The notes: generated by a model from the letters alone, not told the origin. A stretch of 64,000 nucleotides of DNA from Erwinia persicina NBRC 102418 (GCF_001571305.1 NZ_BCTN01000005.1:124001-188000), one strand, 5' to 3'. Counted from the first letter of the stretch, positions 1 to 7,803 are shown. Made by a program: numbers and translations.

Positions 1-1
1 G

Positions 2-253
2 CTGAGTCATGGCAACGTGCTGCCGAACAGCACCAGTTCGGTCACTATCCGTGGGACGATCGATTGCGGGAGCACCCCTAAGGTGACGATCGTCGGAGGG
101 GGCGATTTAGAACTTGCTCCGGGGATTAAAACGCACCTGGATGCCGCCGCTGTAACAGAGAAAGAAATCGTGGTGTCGTCAGAGATGACGACGTACGGTG
201 CAATGCCCGGGCAGTACGAGGGTAATGCGATCATTGTGGTGGATCCTCAATGA
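2..253 (+). CDS. Fimbrial subunit/adhesin, C-terminal fragment (cut by window start)
   Basis: The reading frame is open from the first base to a TGA ending at 253, so only the last 83 residues are visible. The visible part has the look of the pilin domain of chaperone-usher fimbrial subunits: an early LSHG, a cysteine in the segment IDCGSTP, and a closing strand GQYEGNAIIVVDPQ, like the conserved final strand that a periplasmic chaperone caps. It could be a tip adhesin or a minor pilin. The GTG at 17 is an internal codon, not the start. Function beyond fimbrial subunit is not readable from this fragment, and the usher and chaperone genes would lie upstream of the window. Confidence 0.6.
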   Translation: MSHGNVLPNSTSSVTIRGTIDCGSTPKVTIVGGGDLELAPGIKTHLDAAAVTEKEIVVSSEMTTYGAMPGQYEGNAIIVVDPQ

Positions 254-1001
254 GGATCGCGTGGCTTATTTTGCTGATGTGGGATCCATTTTTCCCGCAG
301 CCCGTTGCTGAATATTAAGGGCCTGTGGCTGGCGTTACGATGAAGCCTGTGAGCTCAACTGCCTGGTTAACATGTGGCTGGATTTTGCCGGGCATCAGGC
401 CCGTCGCCGTCAGCAGGTCTTTTTACGCGACGGGCCGGCGTTTTATTAAAATTACAAAGGCGGAATGGCTTTTAACCTTTTACGAATTGGTTTAACTATC
501 TTTTAATTAAGGTTTATATGCCCCTACCTGGAGTTTTATCCTAATTTTTTACAATTATACAGCTTATATCGTTTTTTAATGGGTATGCGGTTAGAATTTT
601 CTTAAGTTGCCGATCGCCATCATCACTGTCCGGGTAACCCGAACTCATGACTGATTGCGCGTGCCTGTTGAGATTAAGCGTAAATGGTGAGCGCCTGAAA
701 ATAACGCACTTTTATCATTTTTTGAAAAACCCTGGCAGCGGATAAATACGCTGAGGCGCTTTACGGTATGGCGTGTTTATTCAGTTAATGAATAAGCTCC
801 CGATAAACAGAACGAAAAGCCAGCCATGCGGCGCAGGAGATCAACCGGGCGTGACCTTGATATTTTCCGTGCCGGGCGTCGCCAGTAAAAGTCTTGTTCT
901 GAATATTAATTACCATTAATGCCTGACATCAGCGGTGCAGTATTTATCGTAAACGATGACGTTAGTCATAACGCCATGCTTCATTAACCTTTTATTTATT
1001 A
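254..1001. other. Long intergenic region after the fimbrial fragment
   Basis: About 750 bases without a convincing gene. The middle (about 450-620) is AT-rich with T-tracts, as in promoter or H-NS-bound DNA. A short protein-like frame at 312-449 is listed separately. No clear promoter was pinned down for the glycan ligase gene that starts at 1002. Confidence 0.5.
312..449 (+). pseudogene. Possible gene remnant, 45 codons
   Basis: After a TGA at 309-311 a frame runs to TAA at 447-449. It reads like the tail of a real protein (for example WRYDEACELNCLVNMWLDFA, then an arginine-rich stretch and FLRDGPAFY). There is no start codon with a ribosome binding site at its beginning, so if real it is the 3' remnant of a decayed gene. 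I do not recognise the family. Confidence 0.2.
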
Positions 1002-2738
1002 ATGGTCATTATCGTGATAGCCAATCGCGTTGTTTTTTTCTGCCTGAGTCTGCTGTTTATCCCCAGCATTATTTATCTTCCCAACCCCGGAGGGGTGGGA
1101 CTGGCACTGCCGTTTAACCTGCTGTTCAGCGGGGCGGCAGCACTGCTGATCGCCGTCTGCTGGTATCACGCACCGCCGCGCCGCATAACGATCACGCCGA
1201 CCTGTCGCCTGATTCTGGCGGCCTGCCTGCTCATGGCGCTTCCGGCTCTCTTTACCCGGGCAGAGTGGCAGAGTACCGCCCTGTGGCGGTTGGCAGGATT
1301 ATTCGCCGGGGCAGGCTTCTATTTTACCTGGCTGCAGATGCACCTGACGGCACGCCAGCGCCATGGGGTGCTCTACCTCATCCTGCTGGCCGCCGCCGGT
1401 CAGGCGCTGATTGTCATGCTGCAGCTCTTTGCGCCCTCTGTCGCCCAAAGCTGGGTGCCGGTCAGTGAGCATCGCGCGCTGGGCATTTTTCAACAGCCTA
1501 ATGTCGTGGCCAGCTTTATCGCTACCGGCCTGGCGTTAGCGTTGGCGACCTTTCTGCTGCCGGGATTCTGCCTTGCTTCTGCGCGCATGGAGAGCTGGCG
1601 ACTTCGGGCCATCGCACTGGCGCTGCTGGTCATGCCCATGGTGCTGACCTGGTTACAGTCGCGGACGGGCTGGCTTGCCGCACTCCTGGTACTGGGGCTG
1701 TTTGTCCTCTTTTTTGGCCGCCGTTTTCCGCAGCGAATAGTGGTGGCGGCGTTGTTAGCATTGTCTGGCGTTGCTGTCGGGGCCGTCGTGATGAAATTGG
1801 GCAGCGGGCTAAGCGATGCGCTGGCGTATACCAGCCACGCCCATTCTAACCACGCGCGGTATACCATGCTGCGCGACACGCTGACGATGATTGCCGATAA
1901 ACCGCTGACAGGCTGGGGCTACGGTGGCTTTGAATACAGCTTTCAGCATTTTCGCATTGATCAGGATCCCCCCATCGTCGTGACAGAGATCGCCCGTCAT
2001 CCCCATAATGAGCTGCTGCTATGGTGGGTGGAGGGAGGGGTTATTGCCCTTCTGGGCATCCTGCTACTGCTTTGGAGCGGTATAAAGCTGATCGCGCGCG
2101 CGCGCCAGCGTGACCGGCGGGCCTTTGCCTGTCGTAAGTCGACGGCCGGCGAAGCAATAGCGCTCTGCCTGGCGCTGCTGCCTGTGACGCTGCACACGCA
2201 GACTGAATACCCGTTTTATCTCTCCACACTGCACTGGCTGGTGTTCTTACTGTTACTGGCGATGCTGGACCGGCTGGTCAGCCCGCGTCTGTGGCAAGAG
2301 AACAGACTGCAATGCTGGAAATATCCGATGCTGGCGCTGTCTCTGTCAGCGCTGGCGATGGTGATCGGGGGGGGATACAGCGGGCGGGTATTGACCCAGG
2401 CGGAGCGCAGCGACCTGCAGGATATGCAACCGGTTGAGGCGCTGCCCGCCTGGACAAGCTGGATACATCGCGACCGTCTGAGTTTTGATCGCCAGCTGGC
2501 CGGGCTGCTGGCGTTTAATCACACTCGCGATGAACAGCAACTGCATCAGTACGCCGACTGGGCTCAGGGCTATCTGAGCCATCGCATTGATAAAAATGTC
2601 TATGCCAACCTGCTGCTCATTTTTCGCCACGAAGAAAAACCTGCGCTGGCGGAGCGCTATCGTCAGGAGGCAGAACGCCTGTTCCCACGCGACGCACGGT
2701 TTTCCCCCGCCAGCAGTGATGGGCAGGTCACGCTATGA
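1002..2738 (+). CDS. PglL/WaaL-type O-antigen ligase-family glycan transferase
   Basis: A 578-residue polytopic inner-membrane protein with about a dozen hydrophobic segments and a soluble C-terminal part of about 120 residues. The central motif RHPHNELLLWWVEGG is the hallmark of the Wzy_C/O-antigen ligase fold. The C-terminal soluble region with TPR-like residues (QQLHQYADWAQGYLSHRID) resembles the Wzy_C_2 domain of PglL/PilO oligosaccharyltransferases, which move lipid-linked glycans onto pilin or other periplasmic proteins. Use on protein rather than lipid A is an inference from this domain. No glycan synthesis genes are adjacent. The start at 1002 lacks a strong ribosome binding site. Its last bases overlap the next regulator gene (ATGA), so the two are probably translated together. 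Confidence 0.7.
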   Translation: MVIIVIANRVVFFCLSLLFIPSIIYLPNPGGVGLALPFNLLFSGAAALLIAVCWYHAPPRRITITPTCRLILAACLLMALPALFTRAEWQSTALWRLAGLFAGAGFYFTWLQMHLTARQRHGVLYLILLAAAGQALIVMLQLFAPSVAQSWVPVSEHRALGIFQQPNVVASFIATGLALALATFLLPGFCLASARMESWRLRAIALALLVMPMVLTWLQSRTGWLAALLVLGLFVLFFGRRFPQRIVVAALLALSGVAVGAVVMKLGSGLSDALAYTSHAHSNHARYTMLRDTLTMIADKPLTGWGYGGFEYSFQHFRIDQDPPIVVTEIARHPHNELLLWWVEGGVIALLGILLLLWSGIKLIARARQRDRRAFACRKSTAGEAIALCLALLPVTLHTQTEYPFYLSTLHWLVFLLLLAMLDRLVSPRLWQENRLQCWKYPMLALSLSALAMVIGGGYSGRVLTQAERSDLQDMQPVEALPAWTSWIHRDRLSFDRQLAGLLAFNHTRDEQQLHQYADWAQGYLSHRIDKNVYANLLLIFRHEEKPALAERYRQEAERLFPRDARFSPASSDGQVTL

Positions 2739-3337
2739 AATCACATATCGATATCGTCATTCTGGATAACGACCAGTATTTTTCCCAGGGGCTGGAAGCC
2801 CTTCTGGCATCCTACTTCATCAGAGTGGGCTGTACGACGGCGTTTTTACCCGCCCAGCATTACTGGAAAGCCGACCTCGTGTTCCAGCAACAAAATCTGA
2901 ACCAGACTGCGCAGTACTGCCACAGACAACCCGCTCACTACCAGTCACTGATCACCATCCAGGAGCCCGTTCCGCCGGGCTACCGCCAGCGGCTTGTCCC
3001 CTGCCTGAGCGAAAAAAGTGTGATTAATCGCCTGATAAGCACCGGGGCGCTGTTAAACGAGGTTGAACGTATCATGAAGCATGACACGCCTGCTGCCCAG
3101 CCCTGGGCGTGTCCGCGCTGTGCACTGACGCTGACGCTACGGGAAAAGCAAGTTCTGCTGGCGATACGTCGGGCCCAGTCTCCTGGCCAGATTGCCACCG
3201 AGCTCAAGTTGAGTGTCAAAACCATCAGCGCCCACAAATGGTCAGCCATGAAAAAATTAGGGTTTAAACGCAACACAGAACTGCTGAACTGGCTCCGCCA
3301 GGGCGATCTGCGGGATGAGTTGAGCACCCTGCTGTGA
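2735..3337 (+). CDS. LuxR-family regulator with degenerate receiver-like N-terminus
   Basis: A 200-residue protein ending in a LuxR/FixJ helix-turn-helix (about residues 130-190: LTLREKQVLLAIRR, then LSVKTISAHKWSAMKKLGF). The N-terminus starts like a response regulator (IVILDNDQYFSQGLEALL), but the place where the phosphorylated aspartate should be reads ADLVFQQ, so normal phosphorylation is unlikely. It starts inside the stop of the upstream glycan ligase gene (ATGA overlap), suggesting that it regulates, or is regulated with, surface glycosylation. A related regulator of the same build sits at 21404-22039. Target genes are unknown. Confidence 0.75.
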   Translation: MKSHIDIVILDNDQYFSQGLEALLASYFIRVGCTTAFLPAQHYWKADLVFQQQNLNQTAQYCHRQPAHYQSLITIQEPVPPGYRQRLVPCLSEKSVINRLISTGALLNEVERIMKHDTPAAQPWACPRCALTLTLREKQVLLAIRRAQSPGQIATELKLSVKTISAHKWSAMKKLGFKRNTELLNWLRQGDLRDELSTLL

Positions 3338-3370
3338 TGCCGGGCTTCTCATTATCCCCACTGGCTGCCT

Positions 3371-3400
3371 TTCAATTATGTGAGAAGGCCATGCTATCCT
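3371..3400 (+). promoter_or_regulatory. Candidate promoter of the permease leader
   Basis: An extended -10 element (TGCTATCCT, -10 hexamer at 3395-3400) lies 18 bases after a weak -35 (TTCAAT, 3371-3376). Transcription from about 3407 would give a leader of roughly 118 bases before the permease start at 3525. Confidence 0.4.
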
Positions 3401-3438
3401 ACGGCGTGCCCTGTCGGCCCCATCCGTACAGGAGGGGC

Positions 3439-3489
3439 GTGACAGGTTTTACGGTTCCTCCAAAGCCTGATGCTGAGAGGCAATGTTAA
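3439..3489 (+). CDS. Candidate 16-residue leader peptide before the permease
   Basis: A GTG start at 3439 has a strong ribosome binding site (AGGAGG at 3430-3435) and opens a 16-codon frame reading MTGFTVPPKPDAERQC, ending at TAA 3487-3489. The stop abuts the intrinsic-terminator-like hairpin that begins at 3490. The proline-rich run PPKP could slow ribosomes. This layout is that of a transcription attenuator, with ribosome position on the leader deciding whether the terminator forms. Not a known leader that I recognise. Confidence 0.4.
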   Translation: MTGFTVPPKPDAERQC

Positions 3490-3511
3490 CCCGGGCCTGC
3501 CGGGATTTTTT
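3490..3511 (+). terminator. Terminator-like hairpin in permease leader
   Basis: CCCGG / CCGGG with a five-base loop (GCCTG), followed by A and six Ts, ends 14 bases before the permease start codon. An overlapping alternative pairing (GGCA at 3479-3482 with TGCC at 3498-3501) could prevent it, as expected of an attenuator. The five-pair stem is short, so strength is uncertain. Confidence 0.45.
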
Positions 3512-3524
3512 ATGGTGTATAGCG

Positions 3525-4736
3525 ATGCAGAAGTACAGTAACAGCGCGTTTCACGGCACCGTCCTGGTCGTTGCAACCATCGTCGGCGGCGGAATGTTTG
3601 CGCTGCCGATCGCGTTAGAAGCACTGTGGTTTACCAAAGGCGTTCTTTTTCTCCTGCTCTCCGCATTATTTATGCTCGCGTCGGGTCTGATGCTGGTCGA
3701 TGTGAACATGAGATTTCCGCAGGGTTCGAGCTTCCATACGTTTACAAAAAAACTGCTCGGCAGAAAGGTCAATTTCATCGTTGGACTGAGCCTGGTGTTT
3801 GTGCTCTACCTGGTGACCTATGCGTATCTTTCCGGGGCCTCTGCGGTCTTTTCCACCCTGCAATCTGACCTGACGGGGAAACGCTATCCGGTGCTTTCCG
3901 TCATGCTGATCACCCTGTTTGTCTCCGCCGTGGTTTGCAAGGGCGGGCGGTTCTCTGCCCACATCATCTCCTTTTTTATTGCCGCTAAATTCACCGCCTT
4001 TTTTATGGCAACGGCAGGACATTTGCATCGCATCTCCCCGGAACTGGTATTCACCAGCCCGGCGTTCGGCAGCTTTTCCGCAATATTATTAACGCTCCCT
4101 GTCTGTATCATTTCATTCGGATTTCATGGCAGCATCCCCTCATTAATCAAAATGTATGGCGGGAAGGAACACAAATTAGTGGTTAAGTCCCTGTGCTTCG
4201 GCGTGGGGATTTCCGCACTCATTTATATCTACTGGCTGGGCATGACGATGGGCATCCTCGATCGCGGGGCATTTGCCGCCATCAAAGACCAGGGAGGCAA
4301 TATTAATGTCTTTATGACCGCCCTGAGCCAAAATGAACTGAGCCACTACATCAACGGGCTGTTACTGTTCTTTGCCTTTTTTGCCGTGACCTCGTCTTTA
4401 CTGTCCGCCTCCCTCGGTCTTTTTGACTATCTTCATGACCTGTTGAGCTCCTTTTTAGGGATAACATCGTCCTTCCCTGCCGCAGCGATGACCTATCTGC
4501 CCCCTGCACTGTTGTGCATCATCACCCCTGACGGCTTTATCCCGGCGCTGGCCTATGCCGGGATTGCGCTGGTGATCTGGAGTGTGCTTCTTCCTCCTCT
4601 GCTGCTGTTAAAAGCAAGAAAGGCGGGCATTGAGGGGCCTTATCAGTTCCCGGCGGGCAATAAGTTTCTCTATGGCTACTTCCTGTCAGGCTTTCTGCTG
4701 TGGGTGGCCATGCTGGTCAACATGATCAAAGTCTGA
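3525..4736 (+). CDS. Aromatic amino acid permease (HAAAP family, TyrP/Mtr-like)
   Basis: About 403 residues, the length of TyrP, with around 11 membrane segments. It begins with the family signature TIVGGGMFALPIAL and contains IISFGFHGSIPSLIKMYGG, matching the FGFHGS motif of TyrP, Mtr and TnaB. It should import tyrosine, tryptophan or phenylalanine with protons; which one cannot be told. I chose ATG 3525 over the longer frame at 3483 because the family N-terminus starts there and because the upstream stretch is the terminator-like hairpin. No TyrR box was recognised. The leader peptide and hairpin suggest attenuation control. Alternative starts would overlap the hairpin. Confidence 0.8.
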   Translation: MQKYSNSAFHGTVLVVATIVGGGMFALPIALEALWFTKGVLFLLLSALFMLASGLMLVDVNMRFPQGSSFHTFTKKLLGRKVNFIVGLSLVFVLYLVTYAYLSGASAVFSTLQSDLTGKRYPVLSVMLITLFVSAVVCKGGRFSAHIISFFIAAKFTAFFMATAGHLHRISPELVFTSPAFGSFSAILLTLPVCIISFGFHGSIPSLIKMYGGKEHKLVVKSLCFGVGISALIYIYWLGMTMGILDRGAFAAIKDQGGNINVFMTALSQNELSHYINGLLLFFAFFAVTSSLLSASLGLFDYLHDLLSSFLGITSSFPAAAMTYLPPALLCIITPDGFIPALAYAGIALVIWSVLLPPLLLLKARKAGIEGPYQFPAGNKFLYGYFLSGFLLWVAMLVNMIKV

Positions 4737-4847
4737 GGAGAGGGGATAAGAAAGACATCGCTGCCCGGTAAAATCAGACGACAGGATAGGGTGATTTACG
4801 CGCGCCTGTCCTAATATTATTAAGATAAAACCACTGGGGAAACGATC

Positions 4848-5321
4848 ATGTTCAGACGCCGCAGTTTAACGGCTGTTTTAGCCGCTATTATTTCCTGTTC
4901 ACTGCTTGCCACACCGGCGCTGGCGGATCCGGGTAACGGGAATGGAAAGGGTAACGGCAATGGCAAGCACGGCCACAGCCAGAAAGACAAGCCGGGCAAA
5001 AATGAGGGCGGCCCCTCAAACCGTAAAAATCACGGTAAGCCGGATCGGGTCAGTGACGATATCAGCTTTGATGCCGCGCGCCACCTGGCGCTGAACTATG
5101 GCCTGACCGGCTATCGCTCCCTGCCCCCCGGCATTGCGAAAAACCTGGCGCGCGGCAAGCCGCTGCCGCCGGGCATTGCGAAAAAAGCCGTTCCCGCCTC
5201 AATGCTCGACCAGTTGCCCTATTATCCGGGCTATGAGTGGAAGATTGTCGGTGACAATCTGGTGCTGATTGCGCTGAGTACCGCCTTAGTGACGGCGGTG
5301 ATTAACGGGGTATTTGATTAA
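4848..5321 (+). CDS. CigR-like anti-virulence regulator family protein (RcnB-like fold)
   Basis: A 157-residue exported protein: signal peptide of about 26 residues ending in TPALA, then a low-complexity Gly/Asn/Lys region (PGNGNGKGNGNGK), then two copies of LPPGIAKNLARGKP-type sequence near residues 97-115, and a hydrophobic C-terminal segment (LVLIALSTALVTAVINGVF). The paired LPPGIAK motif and overall build are those of Salmonella CigR, a pathogenicity-island-3 protein acting against type III secretion. The role here is unknown. It stands alone, with its own terminator just after the stop. Its closeness to selC echoes Salmonella, where cigR is also beside selC. Confidence 0.75.
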   Translation: MFRRRSLTAVLAAIISCSLLATPALADPGNGNGKGNGNGKHGHSQKDKPGKNEGGPSNRKNHGKPDRVSDDISFDAARHLALNYGLTGYRSLPPGIAKNLARGKPLPPGIAKKAVPASMLDQLPYYPGYEWKIVGDNLVLIALSTALVTAVINGVFD

Positions 5322-5327
5322 AGAACA

Positions 5328-5352
5328 GGCGGGCAGCCCTGCCCGCCTTATT
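5328..5352 (+). terminator. Intrinsic terminator after the cigR-like gene
   Basis: GGCGGGCA / TGCCCGCC stem with a four-base loop, followed by TTATTT. It starts seven bases after the stop codon. Confidence 0.8.
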
Positions 5353-5381
5353 TCCGCGGTGCCGTACAAGATGCCGGAACG

Positions 5382-6416
5382 TTATGCGCTACGGCGCTTT
5401 ATTTTCTCCAGCACCGCGTCTTCTCCGTACCTGCGCAGATATGCCGTCACCTCCCGCGCCCAGCGCTCCCCCTCACCCAGCACGGCCCGGCTCTGGCCCG
5501 GAGCGTAAATCTCCGCATTGTCATACAGGTTGATCAGCGTCTGATTCATGCCGTCGATACTGCTGACGGGGTTCTTTTGCTGCTGTGCTGCCAGCGCAGC
5601 CACGATCTTCGCCTGATGTTCCGGATTGGACGGAAAGGTCCTTTCCCCCAGTTCACTGAGCACCAGGAACGATGGCGGAATGCCCTCTTCGATAGCGGCC
5701 TGTAAGCGGTAATGCCCGTCCAGAATCACGAACGAACCCAGCCCGGCAAAAAAGCGTACCAGCACCGGCGGCAGCGTCCCTTCCCGGCTCTTTTTGCGCC
5801 ACCACTTCAGGCGCCCGGCGTCGGGCTGAATAGCATAGCGCGCCAGCAGCGGCGTGCCGTTCCACCACCAGTCCACCTGCACGACGCGCACCGGGGCCGT
5901 CAGATCCGGGATATCCTCCGCGAACAGTGACCAGCTAAACCCGATATTGCCGCTCTGCGCGGGCGCGTGAAAACGCCAGTCCTTCAGCGCGGGCTGTCGC
6001 TGCAGCGCGTAAGGTGCAGTGGGAACAGCGGGCAGCATCGGGCGCAGCAGCCAGCGGCCCGCCGGCAGCAGCGGAACATCCGCCGTCAGCAGATAGCGGG
6101 CAAAGTAACGGCACCATTCACCGATCCACGCCTCCGGCCCGGTACGAAGAATGGACTCCAGCGCCGGTGAGGTAATGGGAGGGAAGACGGCCTGCGGCTC
6201 GGGATGTTCAGTGTTGAACACCAGCCACAGGCCGGAGTGATCCTTCAGCATTGAGGCCCAGAACAGCGGCACACCGCGCAGCGACAGCGCCATGCGGCCA
6301 TGATGCCCGCTGTGCATTTCCAGAATGGGCGACGTCAGCGGCCTCTGGCTGTGTAATGCCAGCCCCAGCCAGGCCTGATTGCGGTCGTGCAGATCCTTCC
6401 ACCAGTACTGTGACAT
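5382..6416 (-). CDS. Unknown protein with ParB/sulfiredoxin-like motif
   Basis: A 344-residue soluble protein with many tryptophans. Around residues 205-250 it carries a ParB-like segment: a basic WWRKKSREG, a strand-rich PPVLVRFF, and ILDGHYRLQAAIEEG, resembling the GxxR/DGHHR box of ParB, Srx and related nucleotide-binding domains. No signal peptide or membrane segment is seen. It lies convergent to the CigR-like gene and downstream of the symE-like gene on the same strand. I know no function for it; a DNA-binding or phosphotransfer role would be a guess. Confidence 0.55.
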   Translation of the reverse strand: MSQYWWKDLHDRNQAWLGLALHSQRPLTSPILEMHSGHHGRMALSLRGVPLFWASMLKDHSGLWLVFNTEHPEPQAVFPPITSPALESILRTGPEAWIGEWCRYFARYLLTADVPLLPAGRWLLRPMLPAVPTAPYALQRQPALKDWRFHAPAQSGNIGFSWSLFAEDIPDLTAPVRVVQVDWWWNGTPLLARYAIQPDAGRLKWWRKKSREGTLPPVLVRFFAGLGSFVILDGHYRLQAAIEEGIPPSFLVLSELGERTFPSNPEHQAKIVAALAAQQQKNPVSSIDGMNQTLINLYDNAEIYAPGQSRAVLGEGERWAREVTAYLRRYGEDAVLEKIKRRSA

Positions 6417-6800
6417 CCGATGTTCCTTGCGCTAAAGAGAGGGAAATTTTAGGCCAGTGCCGGGAAGATGCAAGGGGTGACCGATACGCCGTTTTACCGG
6501 AACGGGTATCGTCGGGTCGGCCCCTGAGGTGTCCCCAGAAAATCACCAGGGCGCTATCGCGGGAGGCACGATACCCGGTTTCCGGAGGAAGGGCTGCTTG
6601 CTGCAACGGCATAAACACGTCCCTGTGGCCTGGCGGCCGGCCTTCCCTGGCCGGCAGCCTGCTGCAATCAGCCCTTCCTCTTTCACCCGCTACCCCCGGT
6701 GTGGCTGTTTCCAGACCCACAGCGGGCAAGAATGGTTGAGGAGATGGGGTCCGCTGACCTCACTATCCCCCTCCCCTTAATACCGAAGCCACTTTGGTTT
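6417..6800. other. Intergenic stretch with a GC-rich inverted repeat
   Basis: About 380 bases. The frames through it look like chance translations. It has one 7-bp inverted repeat (GCCGGCC at 6636-6642, GGCCGGC at 6649-6655, six-base loop) without a T-run. Nothing else is supported. Confidence 0.4.
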
Positions 6801-7169
6801 TTAAACCGTCACCTTGCCCAGTCCTTCGCGAATTAGCAGCGCTTCCATCACCGTGCGCAGCTCCTTCAGTGCCGCTTCCGGCAGCGCTTCGCTGCGGGCC
6901 AGCAGCTCACGCGCAGGCGTAACGGGCGGCGGGGCGGGCTGTGCGGTGATCACCAGACAGCCCGGCATCACCCGCACCGTGACGGGCGTATCGGTGGCAA
7001 AACCACACGCCTCCAGCCACAGCCCCTTGAGATTCAGCGACGGGCTGCGCGAATAATGATGCGTTAACCCGGTTTTGGCATCCTCATGTCGAATGCTGAT
7101 ATAGCCCACTTTCAACTTTCGCTGGATTTTGGAAATAACGGGTTCTGACTTACAATCGTATTTAGCCAT
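6801..7169 (-). CDS. symE: SymE-type toxin
   Basis: A 122-residue protein of the SymE family, which has an AbrB-like fold and in E. coli is an SOS-induced toxin affecting RNA and nucleoid structure. The core [19 protein letters not shown], then [14 protein letters not shown], matches E. coli SymE almost motif for motif. The tail ([14 protein letters not shown]) is also similar. E. coli symE is controlled by LexA, the antisense RNA SymR and Lon. Here a LexA-like box, a long hairpin and a small upstream frame lie in the 5' region. ATG at 7169 has AGGA about ten bases upstream. The antisense RNA cannot be proved from sequence. Confidence 0.85.
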   Translation of the reverse strand: MAKYDCKSEPVISKIQRKLKVGYISIRHEDAKTGLTHHYSRSPSLNLKGLWLEACGFATDTPVTVRVMPGCLVITAQPAPPPVTPARELLARSEALPEAALKELRTVMEALLIREGLGKVTV

Positions 7170-7183
7170 GATAACTAGTCCTG

Positions 7184-7240
7184 TTAGTTGTTGTGGTCAG
7201 CGGTGTTAACGGGTTGCCGCCCGTTAGCACCGCGATTCAT
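7184..7240 (-). CDS. Candidate 18-residue upstream frame in symE leader
   Basis: An ATG (7240-7238) with a good ribosome binding site (AGGAAGG, five bases upstream) opens a frame reading [18 protein letters not shown]. It stops 14 bases before the symE start, out of frame with it. Most of it lies inside the 7201-7232 hairpin, so its translation would melt that structure. It could couple or tune symE translation. Confidence 0.35.
   Translation of the reverse strand: MNRGANGRQPVNTADHNN
7201..7232. repeat. 13-bp stem-loop in symE 5' leader
   Basis: CGGTGTTAACGGG pairs with CCCGTTAGCACCG (one G-T wobble) around a six-base loop. No T-run follows on either strand, so it is a leader structure, not a terminator. 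It would be present in the symE mRNA and in any SymR-like antisense RNA from the other strand. Confidence 0.7.
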
Positions 7241-7250
7241 AAAAACCTTC

Positions 7251-7266
7251 CTGTATAAAAACACAC
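7251..7266 (-). promoter_or_regulatory. LexA-like box upstream of symE
   Basis: Reads CTGTATAAAAACACAC on the plus strand, against the LexA consensus CTGT-N8-ACAG. One end is perfect, the other has ACAC for ACAG. Its place upstream of symE fits the known SOS control of the family. Confidence 0.45.
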
Positions 7267-7708
7267 TGATGACTCACCCTAAAATAGCGAAAAAAGAATG
7301 ATAAATCGCTGTAACAGAGAAAATAAAATGCGAGGAGAATTCCAGAATGGGGAAATAACGGGGAGCCTTCACGCTGGCGTAAATTAGTGGAATAAAAAAT
7401 AGAAATTAATTAATAAAATAAATATAAAAGATCAGCTTATTCCTTAACACCCTGAATAAATAAAAAACGAAATTTATTAAAACAATGCATGCATAGACAT
7501 TAAAGATTAGCCTTACAGGTTCGTTTCTGTTGAACCTGCCAGGAAGAGTGACGGGTATCCTCATGTGCAATGTCGCCTTGCTCAGTGCTTACCGGGTTTG
7601 GATCACACACTGACGGAACGGGAAGCGGCGATAAAGCAGATGGGATGTGCCTGTGATGAATCGATGTCAGGCAGTATAACGATCAATATGGTAAATACAG
7701 ATACGCTT
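7267..7708. other. AT-rich intergenic region between symE and selC
   Basis: About 440 bases, strongly AT-rich at 7380-7500. A 7-bp inverted repeat (CAGGTTC at 7516-7522, GAACCTG at 7532-7538) is present. A plus-strand frame from 7565 runs into the tRNA gene and is not credible. This is the 3' flank of selC, a frequent insertion point for islands; no second copy of the tRNA end was noticed in the window. Confidence 0.4.
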
Positions 7709-7803
7709 TGGCGGAAGATCACAGGAGTCGAACCTGCCCGGGACCGCTGGCGGTCCCAACTGGATTTGAAGTCCAGCCGCCTCACCGGAGACGACGATCT
7801 TCC
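7709..7803 (-). tRNA. selC: tRNA-Sec (UCA), selenocysteine tRNA
   Basis: The reverse strand is nearly identical to E. coli selC from memory: 95 bases including the encoded GCCA end, an eight-pair acceptor stem (GGAAGATC / GATCTTCC), the TCA anticodon (plus-strand TGA at 7767-7769), and the long variable arm (GGGACCGCCAGCGGTCCC). It decodes UGA as selenocysteine with SelB. Its partners selA and selB are at 43307-46521 and its client fdoG at 37175. Confidence 0.98.

Noticed and set aside
6208-6739. Overlapping frames on both strands around 6208-6739
   Set aside because: Partly antisense to the ParB-like gene, Arg/Pro/Ser-rich, no ribosome binding site, no motif.
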